Source of the DNA: CBFHWY01 sp965659675
Lineage (GTDB): Bacteria; Bacteroidota; Bacteroidia; Flavobacteriales_G; Salibacteraceae
Assembly: GCA_965659675.1 (NCBI GenBank)
Contig: CBFHWY010000002.1
Location: 12,136-76,135, forward strand
Length of the DNA stretch: 64,000 nt
Direction: 5' to 3'
Shown here: piece after piece, positions 36,747 through 45,467 of the stretch
Position numbering within the stretch: position 1 is the first letter of the stretch
Layout of the letters: every line of letters starts with the position of its first letter
Notes under the pieces: generated by a model
The model's database searches: none
Seen by the model: only the letters and a program-made list of their open reading frames with translations
Told to the model about the DNA's origin: nothing
Program-made: the position numbers and the translations under genes

Positions 36747-38633
36747 ATTCTTACCTTCCATGAAGTTGATGAAAGCCTGATTCACGACTCGGTTTCCTCC
36801 GGGAGTAGGGTAGTTACCAGTGAAGTACCAATCGCCCAAATGATTAGGGCAGGACTTATGCAAACTTTGGATGTTCTGATAAATGATATCCACCTCGGCG
36901 TTCAATTCTCTTGGCGTAAGTAGCTCGCTGATCTTCTTTGAGATCTGATCCGCAGAGAAAGGTTCGTAGATCTTTTGAACGTGGTTTCTGATCTGCTCTT
37001 TTGGAGCGTCTTTTTGTTCCAAACACAAGCGATAAACCTCTTCAATGACATCATCTTTGTTGTGATCGTGAAGCAATTCAATGGCCGCCCTAAAGGCGAT
37101 AAAATCTCCCAGTTTGGCCATGTCGATGCCATAACAATCGGGATAGCGGATCTGCGGTGCTGAAGAAACAACCACGATCTTCTTTGGACCCAAACGATCC
37201 AACATCCTCAGGATACTTTGACGCAAAGTAGTACCTCGAACGATCGAATCATCGATCACAACAAGGTTGTCTACCCCGGGTTTAACCACACCATAGGTGA
37301 TGTCGTAAACATGCGTAACCAGATCATCTCGTCCTTCATCCTGAGTGATAAAGGTCCTGAGCTTGGCATCCTTCACGGCTAACTTATGGGCCCTGGGTCT
37401 CAGCTCCAGGATCTTCTTGAGTTTTTCATCATCCGGATTGGCTCCGAGCTTCTTGATCTCTTTGAGTTTGTAGCCATTCAGATATTGTTGTAATCCCTTC
37501 ACCATTCCAAAGAAGCTTACCTCAGCAGTATTGGGAATGTAGGAGAATACAGAATTGGTCATGTCACCACCGATGCTCTCGAGCACCTTGGGAACAATTT
37601 GGCTGCCTAACTCTCTTCTTTCCTCATAGATCTCGGCATCAGAACCTCTGGAGAAGTAAATACGCTCAAATGAACAGGAGAGTTTTTTGAGTGGTTTTCG
37701 CACTTTCTCTTCTGTCAGTTTCCCAGCCCGGTCGATGATCAGCGCATGTCCTGGTTTGATCTCTTTGATGTCTTCTACCTTGAGGTCAAAGGCAGTTTGG
37801 ATAGCCGGACGCTCAGATGCGGCAACGATCACTTCATCATCCTGATAATAGTAACCCGGACGAATACCAGATGGGTCTCTTAAGATGAAAGAGTGACCAT
37901 TTCCCGTCATTCCACCCATCACATACCCTCCATCCCATGATTCAGCAGACTTTTTTAAGATCTTTCTGATATCGAGCTTTTTGTTGATGATGTCGCTGAT
38001 CTCCAAATTGGAATAGCCAAGATCTTTGTACTTTCTGAAGAGCTTTTCATTTTCAAGATCCAAAAAGTGACCGATCTTTTCGAGTACGGTCACCGTATCG
38101 GCTTTTTCTTTTGGGTGCTGACCTAAGTGCACCAGCAGTTCGAATAGCTCATCTACATTGGTGAGGTTGAAATTACCGGCAACAACCAGGTTTCGGCTTC
38201 GCCAGTTATTCTGTCGCAGAAATGGGTGGCAATTCTCAATGGAGTTCTTACCATAGGTTCCATAGCGTAGGTGACCCATCAACAGCTCACCGGTAAATGC
38301 TACATTTTCCTGCAACCAATGTGGATCTTTCAGTCGATCCGGATCCTCTTCCTCAAGTTGGCGAAACCTTGAATTGATATAATCGAAAGTATCCTGAATA
38401 GGTTGCTTGGCCACACTTCGATAACGGCTGATGTATCTTTTACCGGGAGATACATTCAACTTGATCGTAGCCACACCAACACCGTCCTGACCCCGATTGT
38501 GCTGCTTCTCCATCAGAAGGTAGAGCTTATTCAGGCCATACAGGGGCGTGCCGTATTTCTTTTGGTAGTAGGAGAGAGGTTTTAGAAGGCGAATGAATGC
38601 TAAACCGCATTCATGCTTGATGAAATCACTCAT
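36732..38633 (-). CDS. amidophosphoribosyltransferase-like protein, long form
   Basis: 633 residues, against about 470-510 for ordinary PurF. The N-terminal glutamine-hydrolase domain starts HECGLAFIRL, with Cys9 in the nucleophile position after a short leader, then MEKQHNRGQDGVGVA and MGHLRYGTYG. The phosphoribosyltransferase part has SIVRGTT in NLVVIDDSIVRGTTLRQSIL, the PRPP loop, and IFSRGSD-like IYFSRGSDAEIYEERRELG. Insertions around the middle and an extra 110 residues at the C-terminus account for the length. PurF makes phosphoribosylamine in purine synthesis; whether this long form does so is not certain. TAAATTTG lies 19 bp before the ATG. Confidence 0.88.
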   Translation of the reverse strand: MSDFIKHECGLAFIRLLKPLSYYQKKYGTPLYGLNKLYLLMEKQHNRGQDGVGVATIKLNVSPGKRYISRYRSVAKQPIQDTFDYINSRFRQLEEEDPDRLKDPHWLQENVAFTGELLMGHLRYGTYGKNSIENCHPFLRQNNWRSRNLVVAGNFNLTNVDELFELLVHLGQHPKEKADTVTVLEKIGHFLDLENEKLFRKYKDLGYSNLEISDIINKKLDIRKILKKSAESWDGGYVMGGMTGNGHSFILRDPSGIRPGYYYQDDEVIVAASERPAIQTAFDLKVEDIKEIKPGHALIIDRAGKLTEEKVRKPLKKLSCSFERIYFSRGSDAEIYEERRELGSQIVPKVLESIGGDMTNSVFSYIPNTAEVSFFGMVKGLQQYLNGYKLKEIKKLGANPDDEKLKKILELRPRAHKLAVKDAKLRTFITQDEGRDDLVTHVYDITYGVVKPGVDNLVVIDDSIVRGTTLRQSILRMLDRLGPKKIVVVSSAPQIRYPDCYGIDMAKLGDFIAFRAAIELLHDHNKDDVIEEVYRLCLEQKDAPKEQIRNHVQKIYEPFSADQISKKISELLTPRELNAEVDIIYQNIQSLHKSCPNHLGDWYFTGNYPTPGGNRVVNQAFINFMEGKNVRAY

Positions 38634-38652
38634 TCAGTAATACTTCGGAATG

Positions 38653-38660
38653 CAAATTTA
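38653..38660 (-). promoter_or_regulatory. -7 element TAAATTTG upstream of the PurF-like gene
   Basis: A perfect TANNTTTG match on the minus strand, 19 bp before the ATG at 38633, so the gene is probably transcribed separately from the dioxygenase gene upstream. Confidence 0.5.
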
Positions 38661-38675
38661 GGCTTATTTCCAACA

Positions 38676-39206
38676 CTAAATGAAGCGTTCATCTGCTTCC
38701 ATTTGATGTCCACAATTGTCGCAGGTCCTCAGCGCTTCAGAAGTGTAAAAATCCCTGAACCTGGGCAGAAAATCCTTCTCGATGTTTTCAAGAGGGAAGT
38801 AACTTTCGTGAAGTTTGGTATTGCACTTGTCGCAAAACCACAGCAAGCCATCTTTCATATTTGTGCCCTTTCGAACCCTTTCGATCACCAAACCAACAGT
38901 ATTTTCACCCCTCATTGGAGAATGTGGAATTTTCCCTGGTAACAGGAACATCTCTCCTTCCTTGATCGGAATATCCACGGCCTTGCCATCTTCCTGAATA
39001 CGCACGTTGATATCTCCTTCCAGCTGATAGAAAAGCTCTTCAGTTTCATTGTAGTGATAATCTTTTCGGGCATTGGGTCCACCCACGATCATCACAATAT
39101 AATCTCCCGCTTCGGTATAGAGGTTCTTGTTCCCCACCGGAGGCTTTAGGATATCGCGGTTGTCTTCGATCCAGGCTTGAAGGTTGAAAGGTCTACGTAC
39201 TGACAT
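38676..39206 (-). CDS. 3-hydroxyanthranilate 3,4-dioxygenase
   Basis: 176 residues from the ATG at 39206 (a TTG two codons earlier is possible). It is a cupin that opens the ring of 3-hydroxyanthranilate with O2, part of tryptophan/kynurenine breakdown or quinolinate synthesis. Iron ligands H51, E57 and H95 fall in DYHYNETEELFYQLEG and LPGKIPHSPMRGENT. The second, rubredoxin-like metal site is C125-x2-C128 and C162-x2-C165, characteristic of the bacterial form. With this start these numbers equal those of the structurally characterised Cupriavidus enzyme as I recall them. Confidence 0.95.
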   Translation of the reverse strand: MSVRRPFNLQAWIEDNRDILKPPVGNKNLYTEAGDYIVMIVGGPNARKDYHYNETEELFYQLEGDINVRIQEDGKAVDIPIKEGEMFLLPGKIPHSPMRGENTVGLVIERVRKGTNMKDGLLWFCDKCNTKLHESYFPLENIEKDFLPRFRDFYTSEALRTCDNCGHQMEADERFI

Positions 39207-39309
39207 CGTCAAATTTTTTCTAAAGGTAAAAATTCACTCAGATTCTGAACACAACCGAGTGATAGAGGTTCCATAAAGGCAGCTCACAATTCCGTAAATT
39301 CGCATGCTT

Positions 39310-41691
39310 ATGAAAAAACTCTTTCTGCTCATTGCCGTATTGGCTTCCTTTAATCTCATGGCGCAACTGGAGCCTCACCAGGTAGATGACCAAATACAGC
39401 AACGCGATTGGTACAAGGCGCACCCAGAGTTGCACAATGAGATCGATCGTCTTCAGAAACAGCTCGAAGATGAACTGGCGCATTATCAAAGGCATGCATC
39501 CGCCAAAAGAGGTGAGCAATATTTGATACCCGTAGTTTTCCATGTGCTGCATACGGGTGGAGCTGAAAATATCAGTGATGAACAGGTTGAGGATGCTGTG
39601 AGGATACTGAATGAAGACTTCAATTTCCAAAACCCGGATACAGCGGATATCGTTCCGGCCTTTAAAAACGTCGCGGGCAACCCCGAGATCAGTTTCAGGC
39701 TGGCTAAAATTGACCCGATCGGGAATGAGACAAGCGGTATAACAAGAACCTTCACAGAGCTAAGTAATGATGCAGGGGAGAACTCTAAGATAATCTTCTG
39801 GCCAAGGGAGAAGTATTTGAACATCTGGGTGGTAAACAGTATTGCGAGTGGAGCTGCAGGCTATACATTTTACCCTGCCTTCGCCCCTCCTTCCAGAGAT
39901 GGCATTATGATCTTGCACAACTATGTGGGAGCCCTGGGAACAGGTTCTGCCAGAAGGTCTAGAGCTCTCACCCATGAGGTAGGGCACTGGATCAACTTGC
40001 CGCACGTTTGGGGAAGTACCAATACCCCTGGGGAAGCTGGAAATTGTGTTTCTGATGATGGAGTAGGAGATACTCCAAATACCCTGGGGTGGAGATCCTG
40101 CAACCTGGATGGAGAAACCTGCGGAAGTTTGGATAATGTACAGAACTATATGGACTATTCATACTGCTACACCATGTTCACCCAGGGGCAGTCCGACCGC
40201 ATGAGAGTAGCGCTCACCTCAACAGTAGCTGAGCGAAGTAGCCTGATCACTGTGGAGAATCATCGGGCAACCGGCGTGATCGACAATGTGGAGGCTCGTT
40301 GGGAATTGAACAAAGATGTGATCTGTGCAGGCAGTGATGTTCAGTTCAAGGATCGATCCTATTACGATCAAACCAGCTGGGAATGGAACTTTGAAGGGGC
40401 TATTCCAGCAAACTCAACAGACACAAATCCCACGGTGAACTATTCGGAACCCGGAACTTACAGCGTGAGTCTGGAGGTTGGTGATGGAAATAGAAGCGAT
40501 CTGAACACGATGCCCGCTCAAGTTCATGTCTTGCCAGAAGATGGTTTCTTTACACCCTACACGGAGAATTTTGAGAATCCTGCTTATGCCTCTCAGCTTT
40601 GGTTGATCAGGAATGGACAACTAGGCATCCAGAATGGATGGGAGTACAGCACATTCGTGGGGTATGAAGGAAATCATTGTTTGGTGAACCGAAACTATGG
40701 ATCTGACCCAGGAAGGGTCGATGAATTTGTGAGCACAACAATGGATTGGAGCTCTTTTGAATCGGCGATCCTAAACTTCAATATTGCCTTCAGACAAAGG
40801 ACACAGGACGATAAAGATCGACTAAGGATCTATGTGTCCAACGATTGTGGTGAAAGCTGGAAGCTTCGCTGGGTGAAGAGTGGTACTGATTTGGCCACCG
40901 GTCAACCAAGTAATTCCTATTTCTCACCAGTTTCAGGTGATTGGGCAGAGATCGAGATCGACAATTTCCCAGTAGCTGATATGGTTGATAATGTGATCAT
41001 GAAGTTTGTATTTGAGTCGGGTGGCGGGAACGAACTTTACATTGATAATATTTTAATTGCAGGAGTGTATAAGGATGTGCCCGTGTTGAATTTTCCAGAG
41101 AATGGGCAAAATAATATTGCTCAAAAAGTAAGGCTGGACTGGAAGCCAATTTTTGGTGTTTCGGGCTATGAATACGAGATAGATACTGATACCAGTTTCT
41201 CAAGCCCTGACCTACAGACCGATTATCTCGACTATATCTCAGTTGAGGCCTTCAATGAGGATACTGAAGTTGAGCTGGATCTGACAAGGGGAACAACATA
41301 CTACTGGCGCGTGAGATCATATTTTAACCAGGATGTGTCAGATTGGAGTGAGACCTGGTCATTCACTGTGAGCGCAAATGGTCAGGGAGATACCCTTTCC
41401 GTTCGTGAGATGCCTGATATCACCATTGGAAGCGATGAGCATAGCCAGGCGCCAGAAATGAAGGTATTCCCAAATCCATTATCAGAAGGGAGCACCTTGT
41501 TCATAGCCCTGGATAAGCCATTGAGTGGGCAGCTTCAGATGATAAACTCCCTCGGTCAGATCGTTTATCGGAATGCCTTCAATGATCAAATGATCCTGGA
41601 AGTGGATGCCACCATTTTACCAAAAGGCTTACATTGGTTGAATCTCAAAACAGAGGATCATATTTATAATCAAAGTATAGTCGTTGAATAA
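39310..41691 (+). CDS. secreted M43-family zinc metalloprotease with T9SS sorting domain
   Basis: 793 residues from the ATG at 39310 (another ATG lies at 39304). MKKLFLLIAVLASFNLMAQ is a signal peptide. The catalytic motif HEVGHWINLPHVWG (about residue 222) is the pappalysin HExxHxxGxxH site, followed by the Met-turn region NYMDYSYC. A PKD domain (about 345-415, WEWNFEGAIPANSTDTNPTV), a MAM/jelly-roll-like segment and an FN3-like segment (YEYEIDTDTSFSSPDLQT) follow. The last 75 residues (MKVFPNPLSEGSTLFIAL ... LHWLNLKTEDHIYNQSIVV) are a T9SS type A domain. It should digest external protein. TAAATTCG lies 7 bp before this ATG. Confidence 0.93.
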   Translation: MKKLFLLIAVLASFNLMAQLEPHQVDDQIQQRDWYKAHPELHNEIDRLQKQLEDELAHYQRHASAKRGEQYLIPVVFHVLHTGGAENISDEQVEDAVRILNEDFNFQNPDTADIVPAFKNVAGNPEISFRLAKIDPIGNETSGITRTFTELSNDAGENSKIIFWPREKYLNIWVVNSIASGAAGYTFYPAFAPPSRDGIMILHNYVGALGTGSARRSRALTHEVGHWINLPHVWGSTNTPGEAGNCVSDDGVGDTPNTLGWRSCNLDGETCGSLDNVQNYMDYSYCYTMFTQGQSDRMRVALTSTVAERSSLITVENHRATGVIDNVEARWELNKDVICAGSDVQFKDRSYYDQTSWEWNFEGAIPANSTDTNPTVNYSEPGTYSVSLEVGDGNRSDLNTMPAQVHVLPEDGFFTPYTENFENPAYASQLWLIRNGQLGIQNGWEYSTFVGYEGNHCLVNRNYGSDPGRVDEFVSTTMDWSSFESAILNFNIAFRQRTQDDKDRLRIYVSNDCGESWKLRWVKSGTDLATGQPSNSYFSPVSGDWAEIEIDNFPVADMVDNVIMKFVFESGGGNELYIDNILIAGVYKDVPVLNFPENGQNNIAQKVRLDWKPIFGVSGYEYEIDTDTSFSSPDLQTDYLDYISVEAFNEDTEVELDLTRGTTYYWRVRSYFNQDVSDWSETWSFTVSANGQGDTLSVREMPDITIGSDEHSQAPEMKVFPNPLSEGSTLFIALDKPLSGQLQMINSLGQIVYRNAFNDQMILEVDATILPKGLHWLNLKTEDHIYNQSIVVE

Positions 41692-42479
41692 TGGATTTAG
41701 ATCTCAGATCAAAAAGAGCGCTAGTATGTGGAAGTTCACAGGGAATTGGAAAGGCTACGGCTCTGCAGTTGGCCGAGCTTGGTGCCAGCATTTGCCTCTT
41801 TGCCAGAAATGAGGAAAAACTAAAAGCTGTTCTTTCTGAGCTCGATACTTCCAAAGGGCAGGAACATGAATACCTGATCGCTGATTTCAGCAAACCCGCT
41901 GAAGTAAAGGAAGTGATCGAGGCATACCTTAGAAATGGAACTCAAATCAATATTCTGATCAATAATACAGGAGGACCACCAGCGGGTAAAGCCATTGATG
42001 CGGATATTGAAGAATTCCGAATCGCATTCAATAATCACCTGATCAACAACCAGCAATTGGTGCAGGCATGTTTACCAGGCATGCGCGAAAGTGGATACGG
42101 CCGTGTAGTGAATGTGATCAGCACATCCGTTAAAGCGCCTCTAAAAGGGTTGGGCGTGTCAAATACGGTGCGGGGAGCTGTTGCCAATTGGAGTAAGACG
42201 CTCGCCAATGAGTTGGGAGAGTATCAGATCACCGTGAACAATGTGCTTCCAGGAGCTACCAACACAGTGAGGCTCGAATCCATCATTGCCAATAAGGCCA
42301 AAAAAACGGGCAAAACAGAAGATGAGGTGGCCAAAATGATGGCTGCTCAGGTTCCGATGCAAAGGGTTGCAGAGGCCCATGAAGTAGCCAATGCCATTGC
42401 TTTTCTTGCCAGTCCGGCGGCTTCTTACATCAATGGGATCAATGTTCCTGTGGATGGCGGCCGTACACCAAGCCTTTAA
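41691..42479 (+). CDS. SDR-family oxidoreductase
   Basis: 262 residues with a Rossmann fold. The NAD(P) motif is LVCGSSQGIGKATALQLAE, and NNTGGPPAG follows strand 4. The usual catalytic S-Y-K is altered: STSVKAPLKGLGVSNTVRGA has no Tyr in the expected YxxxK place. The missing Tyr/Lys pair matches a divergent SDR group, so activity may differ from a standard dehydrogenase. It starts one base inside the stop of the M43 gene (TAATG) and overlaps the convergent tonB-like gene by 4 bp. Confidence 0.85.
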   Translation: MDLDLRSKRALVCGSSQGIGKATALQLAELGASICLFARNEEKLKAVLSELDTSKGQEHEYLIADFSKPAEVKEVIEAYLRNGTQINILINNTGGPPAGKAIDADIEEFRIAFNNHLINNQQLVQACLPGMRESGYGRVVNVISTSVKAPLKGLGVSNTVRGAVANWSKTLANELGEYQITVNNVLPGATNTVRLESIIANKAKKTGKTEDEVAKMMAAQVPMQRVAEAHEVANAIAFLASPAASYINGINVPVDGGRTPSL

Positions 42480-43153
42480 TTTCTGGTCTTAAAGCTGATG
42501 GGAGCCACATAGCGCACCCTTACTTTTTTACCCCCTTGTTTTCCGGGTTCAAAGCAGCCTAAAGAGCGCACCACTCTTTTCGCTTCCTCATCGAGGGCAG
42601 GATGGACCTTGGTTTTGGCTTTTACCTTGCTTACCCTGCCATGCTCATCAATGATGAACTCAACATATACCTTTCCCTCAGCTCCAACGGATCTTGCCTC
42701 ACGGGGATATTTCAGGTTCTGTGAGAAATGTCGCAGCATATACTCCCGGGTGCAATCAAGGTCACCAGCATCGCACTCACACGCATAGGGCATTTCGGCT
42801 GCAAATTCGAGGGTGGGAATAAAAACGGGATCTTTCTCACCAGATTTTTCCTCATCAAACCAGCTGATAGAGTCGAGGTATGTCAGGTCGGGAGCCACAT
42901 CGGGAACAGGATTGGGTTTAACCACCGGCTCTGGATCTGGCTTGGGCGGTCCGGGTTTTGGTTTGGGAAGTTCCGGGATCTTGTTTTCGTATTTGACGAT
43001 CACCATGGTATCCTGTTCGATCGGAGGAATCCAATCGTCAACTACGATGTTCCTGTCAAACTCTGCTACGTGGTATTCGAAAGACATGAGTGAAGCACTC
43101 AAGGCGATACTGCATCCCAATAAAAATCTGAAGCTTGTGAATTTCTGAATCAT
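42476..43153 (-). CDS. TonB-family energy transducer
   Basis: A 225-residue protein with one N-terminal TM helix (FLLGCSIALSASLMSF), a Pro-rich periplasmic spacer (PELPKPKPGPPKPDPEPVVK) and a TonB C-terminal domain (LKYPREARSVGAEGKVYVEF, IDEHGRVSKVKAKTKVHPAL). It resembles TonB proteins that pass energy to outer-membrane transporters. CECDAGDLDC before the C-terminal domain holds three Cys in a short span, which is unusual. Confidence 0.88.
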   Translation of the reverse strand: MIQKFTSFRFLLGCSIALSASLMSFEYHVAEFDRNIVVDDWIPPIEQDTMVIVKYENKIPELPKPKPGPPKPDPEPVVKPNPVPDVAPDLTYLDSISWFDEEKSGEKDPVFIPTLEFAAEMPYACECDAGDLDCTREYMLRHFSQNLKYPREARSVGAEGKVYVEFIIDEHGRVSKVKAKTKVHPALDEEAKRVVRSLGCFEPGKQGGKKVRVRYVAPISFKTRN

Positions 43154-43197
43154 GGCTGTGTTTTATATAAAAACGCAGCGAGTTCAACTTCAGTATA

Positions 43198-43770
43198 TCA
43201 TATCTGGCCTCTCACGTACTTTTCTATGACCTCAGGGTAGAATCTATGCTCGAGTTTAAGCACTTTCTTACCTAGTTCTTCAGCGTCATCATGAGGTTCT
43301 ATCTTCACTTTCTCCTGAAAAAGGATGCGTCCCTCATCATATTCTTCATTCACGAGATGAATGCTGATACCAGAGATGGGTTCTCCCGCTGCTATGACCG
43401 CTTTGTGCACATTCATACCATACATTCCCTTTCCTCCGAATTTTGGAAGAAGTGCTGGATGAATGTTCAGAATGTGATCTGGGTATTGCTCCAAAAGATG
43501 CCCAGGGATCTTTTTCATGTATCCAGCTAGTATCACATAATCCACCTTTAAGTCCTTTAGGTATGCGCCAAGTTTATTGGGGTCCTTTCTTTCTTCAGCA
43601 TTAAAAGAACGGTGTTTAATCGCGTATTGCTCTGCGTACTTAAAGACTCCTGGCTCGGGGTTGTTACTGCAGATACATACGATTTCAATGTCTTTGATGT
43701 CCTGGAAATGACGAATGATAGAGAAAGCATTACTTCCTCTGCCTGATGCGAAAATGGCCAATCGGGTCAT
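43198..43770 (-). CDS. purN: phosphoribosylglycinamide formyltransferase
   Basis: 190 residues. It adds the formyl group from 10-formyl-tetrahydrofolate to GAR in purine synthesis. Motifs are IFASGRGSNAFSIIRHF, ILAGYMKKIPGHLLEQYP, LNIHPALLPKFGGKGMYG (catalytic Asn-His) and VNEEYDEGRILFQEKV (Asp). It is divergent from the deiodinase-like gene with a 39-bp gap. Confidence 0.96.
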   Translation of the reverse strand: MTRLAIFASGRGSNAFSIIRHFQDIKDIEIVCICSNNPEPGVFKYAEQYAIKHRSFNAEERKDPNKLGAYLKDLKVDYVILAGYMKKIPGHLLEQYPDHILNIHPALLPKFGGKGMYGMNVHKAVIAAGEPISGISIHLVNEEYDEGRILFQEKVKIEPHDDAEELGKKVLKLEHRFYPEVIEKYVRGQI

Positions 43771-43809
43771 GCTTCAAAATTCTTAATTTGCCGCAAACAG
43801 TAGCCATTT

Positions 43810-44472
43810 ATGTCAGAAAATGCATTCATTCCTTTCGAAAGCCTCTCATATAGTGGAGATGAGGTAGCCGCTGAGGCCAGAAAATTCAGATCCTTTATGG
43901 AGAAAAGGCGCAGTGTTCGCGACTATTCTAAGAAAGAGATACCGAGATCGGTGATCGAAGATATCATCATGACCGCTTCTTCAGCTCCTTCTGGAGCGAA
44001 TAAACAGCCCTGGACCTTTTGTGCGATCTCAGATCCTGAGATGAAAAAGAAGATCAGAATGGCCGCTGAGAAAGAAGAACACGAGAATTACAAACACAGA
44101 ATGAGCGATGAATGGCTGAAGGATCTTGCTCACCTCGGTACCGATGAGCACAAGGAGTTCCTGGAAGATGCGCCCTGGCTGATCGTGGTCATGAGGAAGA
44201 CTTACGAGATAGAAGAGGGAAGTCGCAAGAATGTATATTATGTGAATGAATCGGTAGGTATAGCGGCTGGCATGCTGATCACAGCCATACACAAAGCGGG
44301 TTTGGTCACACTTACTCACACCCCGAGTCCCATGGGGTTTTTATCTCAAATTCTAGGGCGACCAAAAAATGAGAAACCCTTCTTATTGATGCCTGTGGGT
44401 TATCCAAAAGAGAAGGCAATGATCCCAAATATTGATAAAAAAGCTCTGGATGAGGTCAGCCAGTGGTATTGA
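43810..44472 (+). CDS. nitroreductase-fold protein, iodotyrosine deiodinase-like
   Basis: A 220-residue FMN flavoprotein. RRSVRDYS (33-40) and SSAPSGANKQPWTF (57-70) bind FMN; LGRPKNEKPFLLMPVGYP is near the C-terminus. It aligns through most of its length with vertebrate iodotyrosine deiodinase. E90, Y94 and K115 (EEHENY and DEHKEF) keep the spacing of the human residues E157, Y161 and K182 that hold the amino-acid end of iodotyrosine. It may therefore reductively dehalogenate halotyrosines. Human numbers are from memory. It lacks the N-terminal membrane anchor of the animal enzyme. Confidence 0.85.
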   Translation: MSENAFIPFESLSYSGDEVAAEARKFRSFMEKRRSVRDYSKKEIPRSVIEDIIMTASSAPSGANKQPWTFCAISDPEMKKKIRMAAEKEEHENYKHRMSDEWLKDLAHLGTDEHKEFLEDAPWLIVVMRKTYEIEEGSRKNVYYVNESVGIAAGMLITAIHKAGLVTLTHTPSPMGFLSQILGRPKNEKPFLLMPVGYPKEKAMIPNIDKKALDEVSQWY

Positions 44473-45456
44473 TCACTTCTCTCTTTCTACCGTATAGGTA
44501 ACCAGTGTTTCCAGTGATCTTCTCGCCTCGGTTTCGGGTAATTGTGCAAGGATATCCAGCGAAGCCTGGGCATAATCATTCATTTGCCGGGTGGCGTATT
44601 CTATTCCTCCGCTTGCGGAAACTATCTCAACCACCTCAGCAACTTTCTGAAAATTCTGATTGTGGTTCTTCACGATGTTCACCATATGCTTGCGATCTGC
44701 TTTTGAACTGTGATTCAATGCGTAGATCAAAGGAAGAGTGGTTTTTCGTTCCTGAATGTCGATTCCAGTAGGTTTCCCGATATTCTTGCCTGCACCATAG
44801 TCAAAAAGGTCGTCTTTGATCTGAAATGCAATACCCACTTTTTCACCGAAATCGGCCATCAGCTTTTTGGTCTTTTCATCGGCATCAGCACTTAAGGCTC
44901 CGCTTTGGCAACATGCCACGATCAATGCTGCTGTTTTTTGACGAATGATCTCGAAGTATACTGACTCATCGTAGTTCAGGGTTCGGGTCTTTTCCATTTG
45001 AAGCAGCTCCCCTTCACTCATGGCTTTTACTGCTGTGCTTACCACACGAAGCAATTCAAACTCATTTGCATCGATGGCTCTTAAGAGTCCCTGCGAAAGC
45101 AAGTAGTCGCCAACAAGTACCGCCACTTTGTTTTTCCAAAGGGCATTCAGAGAAAAGAATCCGCGTCGCTCATTAGCATCATCCACCACATCATCGTGAA
45201 CCAGGGTAGCAGTGTGAAGTAATTCAATGAGAGTTGCGGCGGTAAACGTGGAGTCGCTCACTTTCCCGCAGGCTTTTGCCGAAAGGAAAACGAACATAGG
45301 TCTGAGTTGCTTCCCTTTTCTTTTGATGATATAGTGCGTGATCCTATCGAGAAGAGGCACTTTACTTTTCATCGCAAAGCGGAAGCGATGCTCAAATTCT
45401 TCCAATTCTTCCTGAATTGGAGCCTTTATGATCTCAACAGAGTTCAACTTATTCAC
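44473..45456 (-). CDS. polyprenyl diphosphate synthase
   Basis: A 327-residue all-helical trans-prenyltransferase. The first Asp-rich motif is DDVVDD in LVHDDVVDDANERRG, the second is DD in FQIKDDLFDYGAGKNIG. KGKQLRPMFVFLSAKACG and GEKVGIAFQIK are family segments. It builds the long isoprenoid chain used for menaquinone or similar. It lies 11 bp after rlmN, and its stop adjoins the convergent deiodinase-like gene. Confidence 0.92.
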   Translation of the reverse strand: MNKLNSVEIIKAPIQEELEEFEHRFRFAMKSKVPLLDRITHYIIKRKGKQLRPMFVFLSAKACGKVSDSTFTAATLIELLHTATLVHDDVVDDANERRGFFSLNALWKNKVAVLVGDYLLSQGLLRAIDANEFELLRVVSTAVKAMSEGELLQMEKTRTLNYDESVYFEIIRQKTAALIVACCQSGALSADADEKTKKLMADFGEKVGIAFQIKDDLFDYGAGKNIGKPTGIDIQERKTTLPLIYALNHSSKADRKHMVNIVKNHNQNFQKVAEVVEIVSASGGIEYATRQMNDYAQASLDILAQLPETEARRSLETLVTYTVEREK

Positions 45457-45467
45457 TGTAGCTATAA

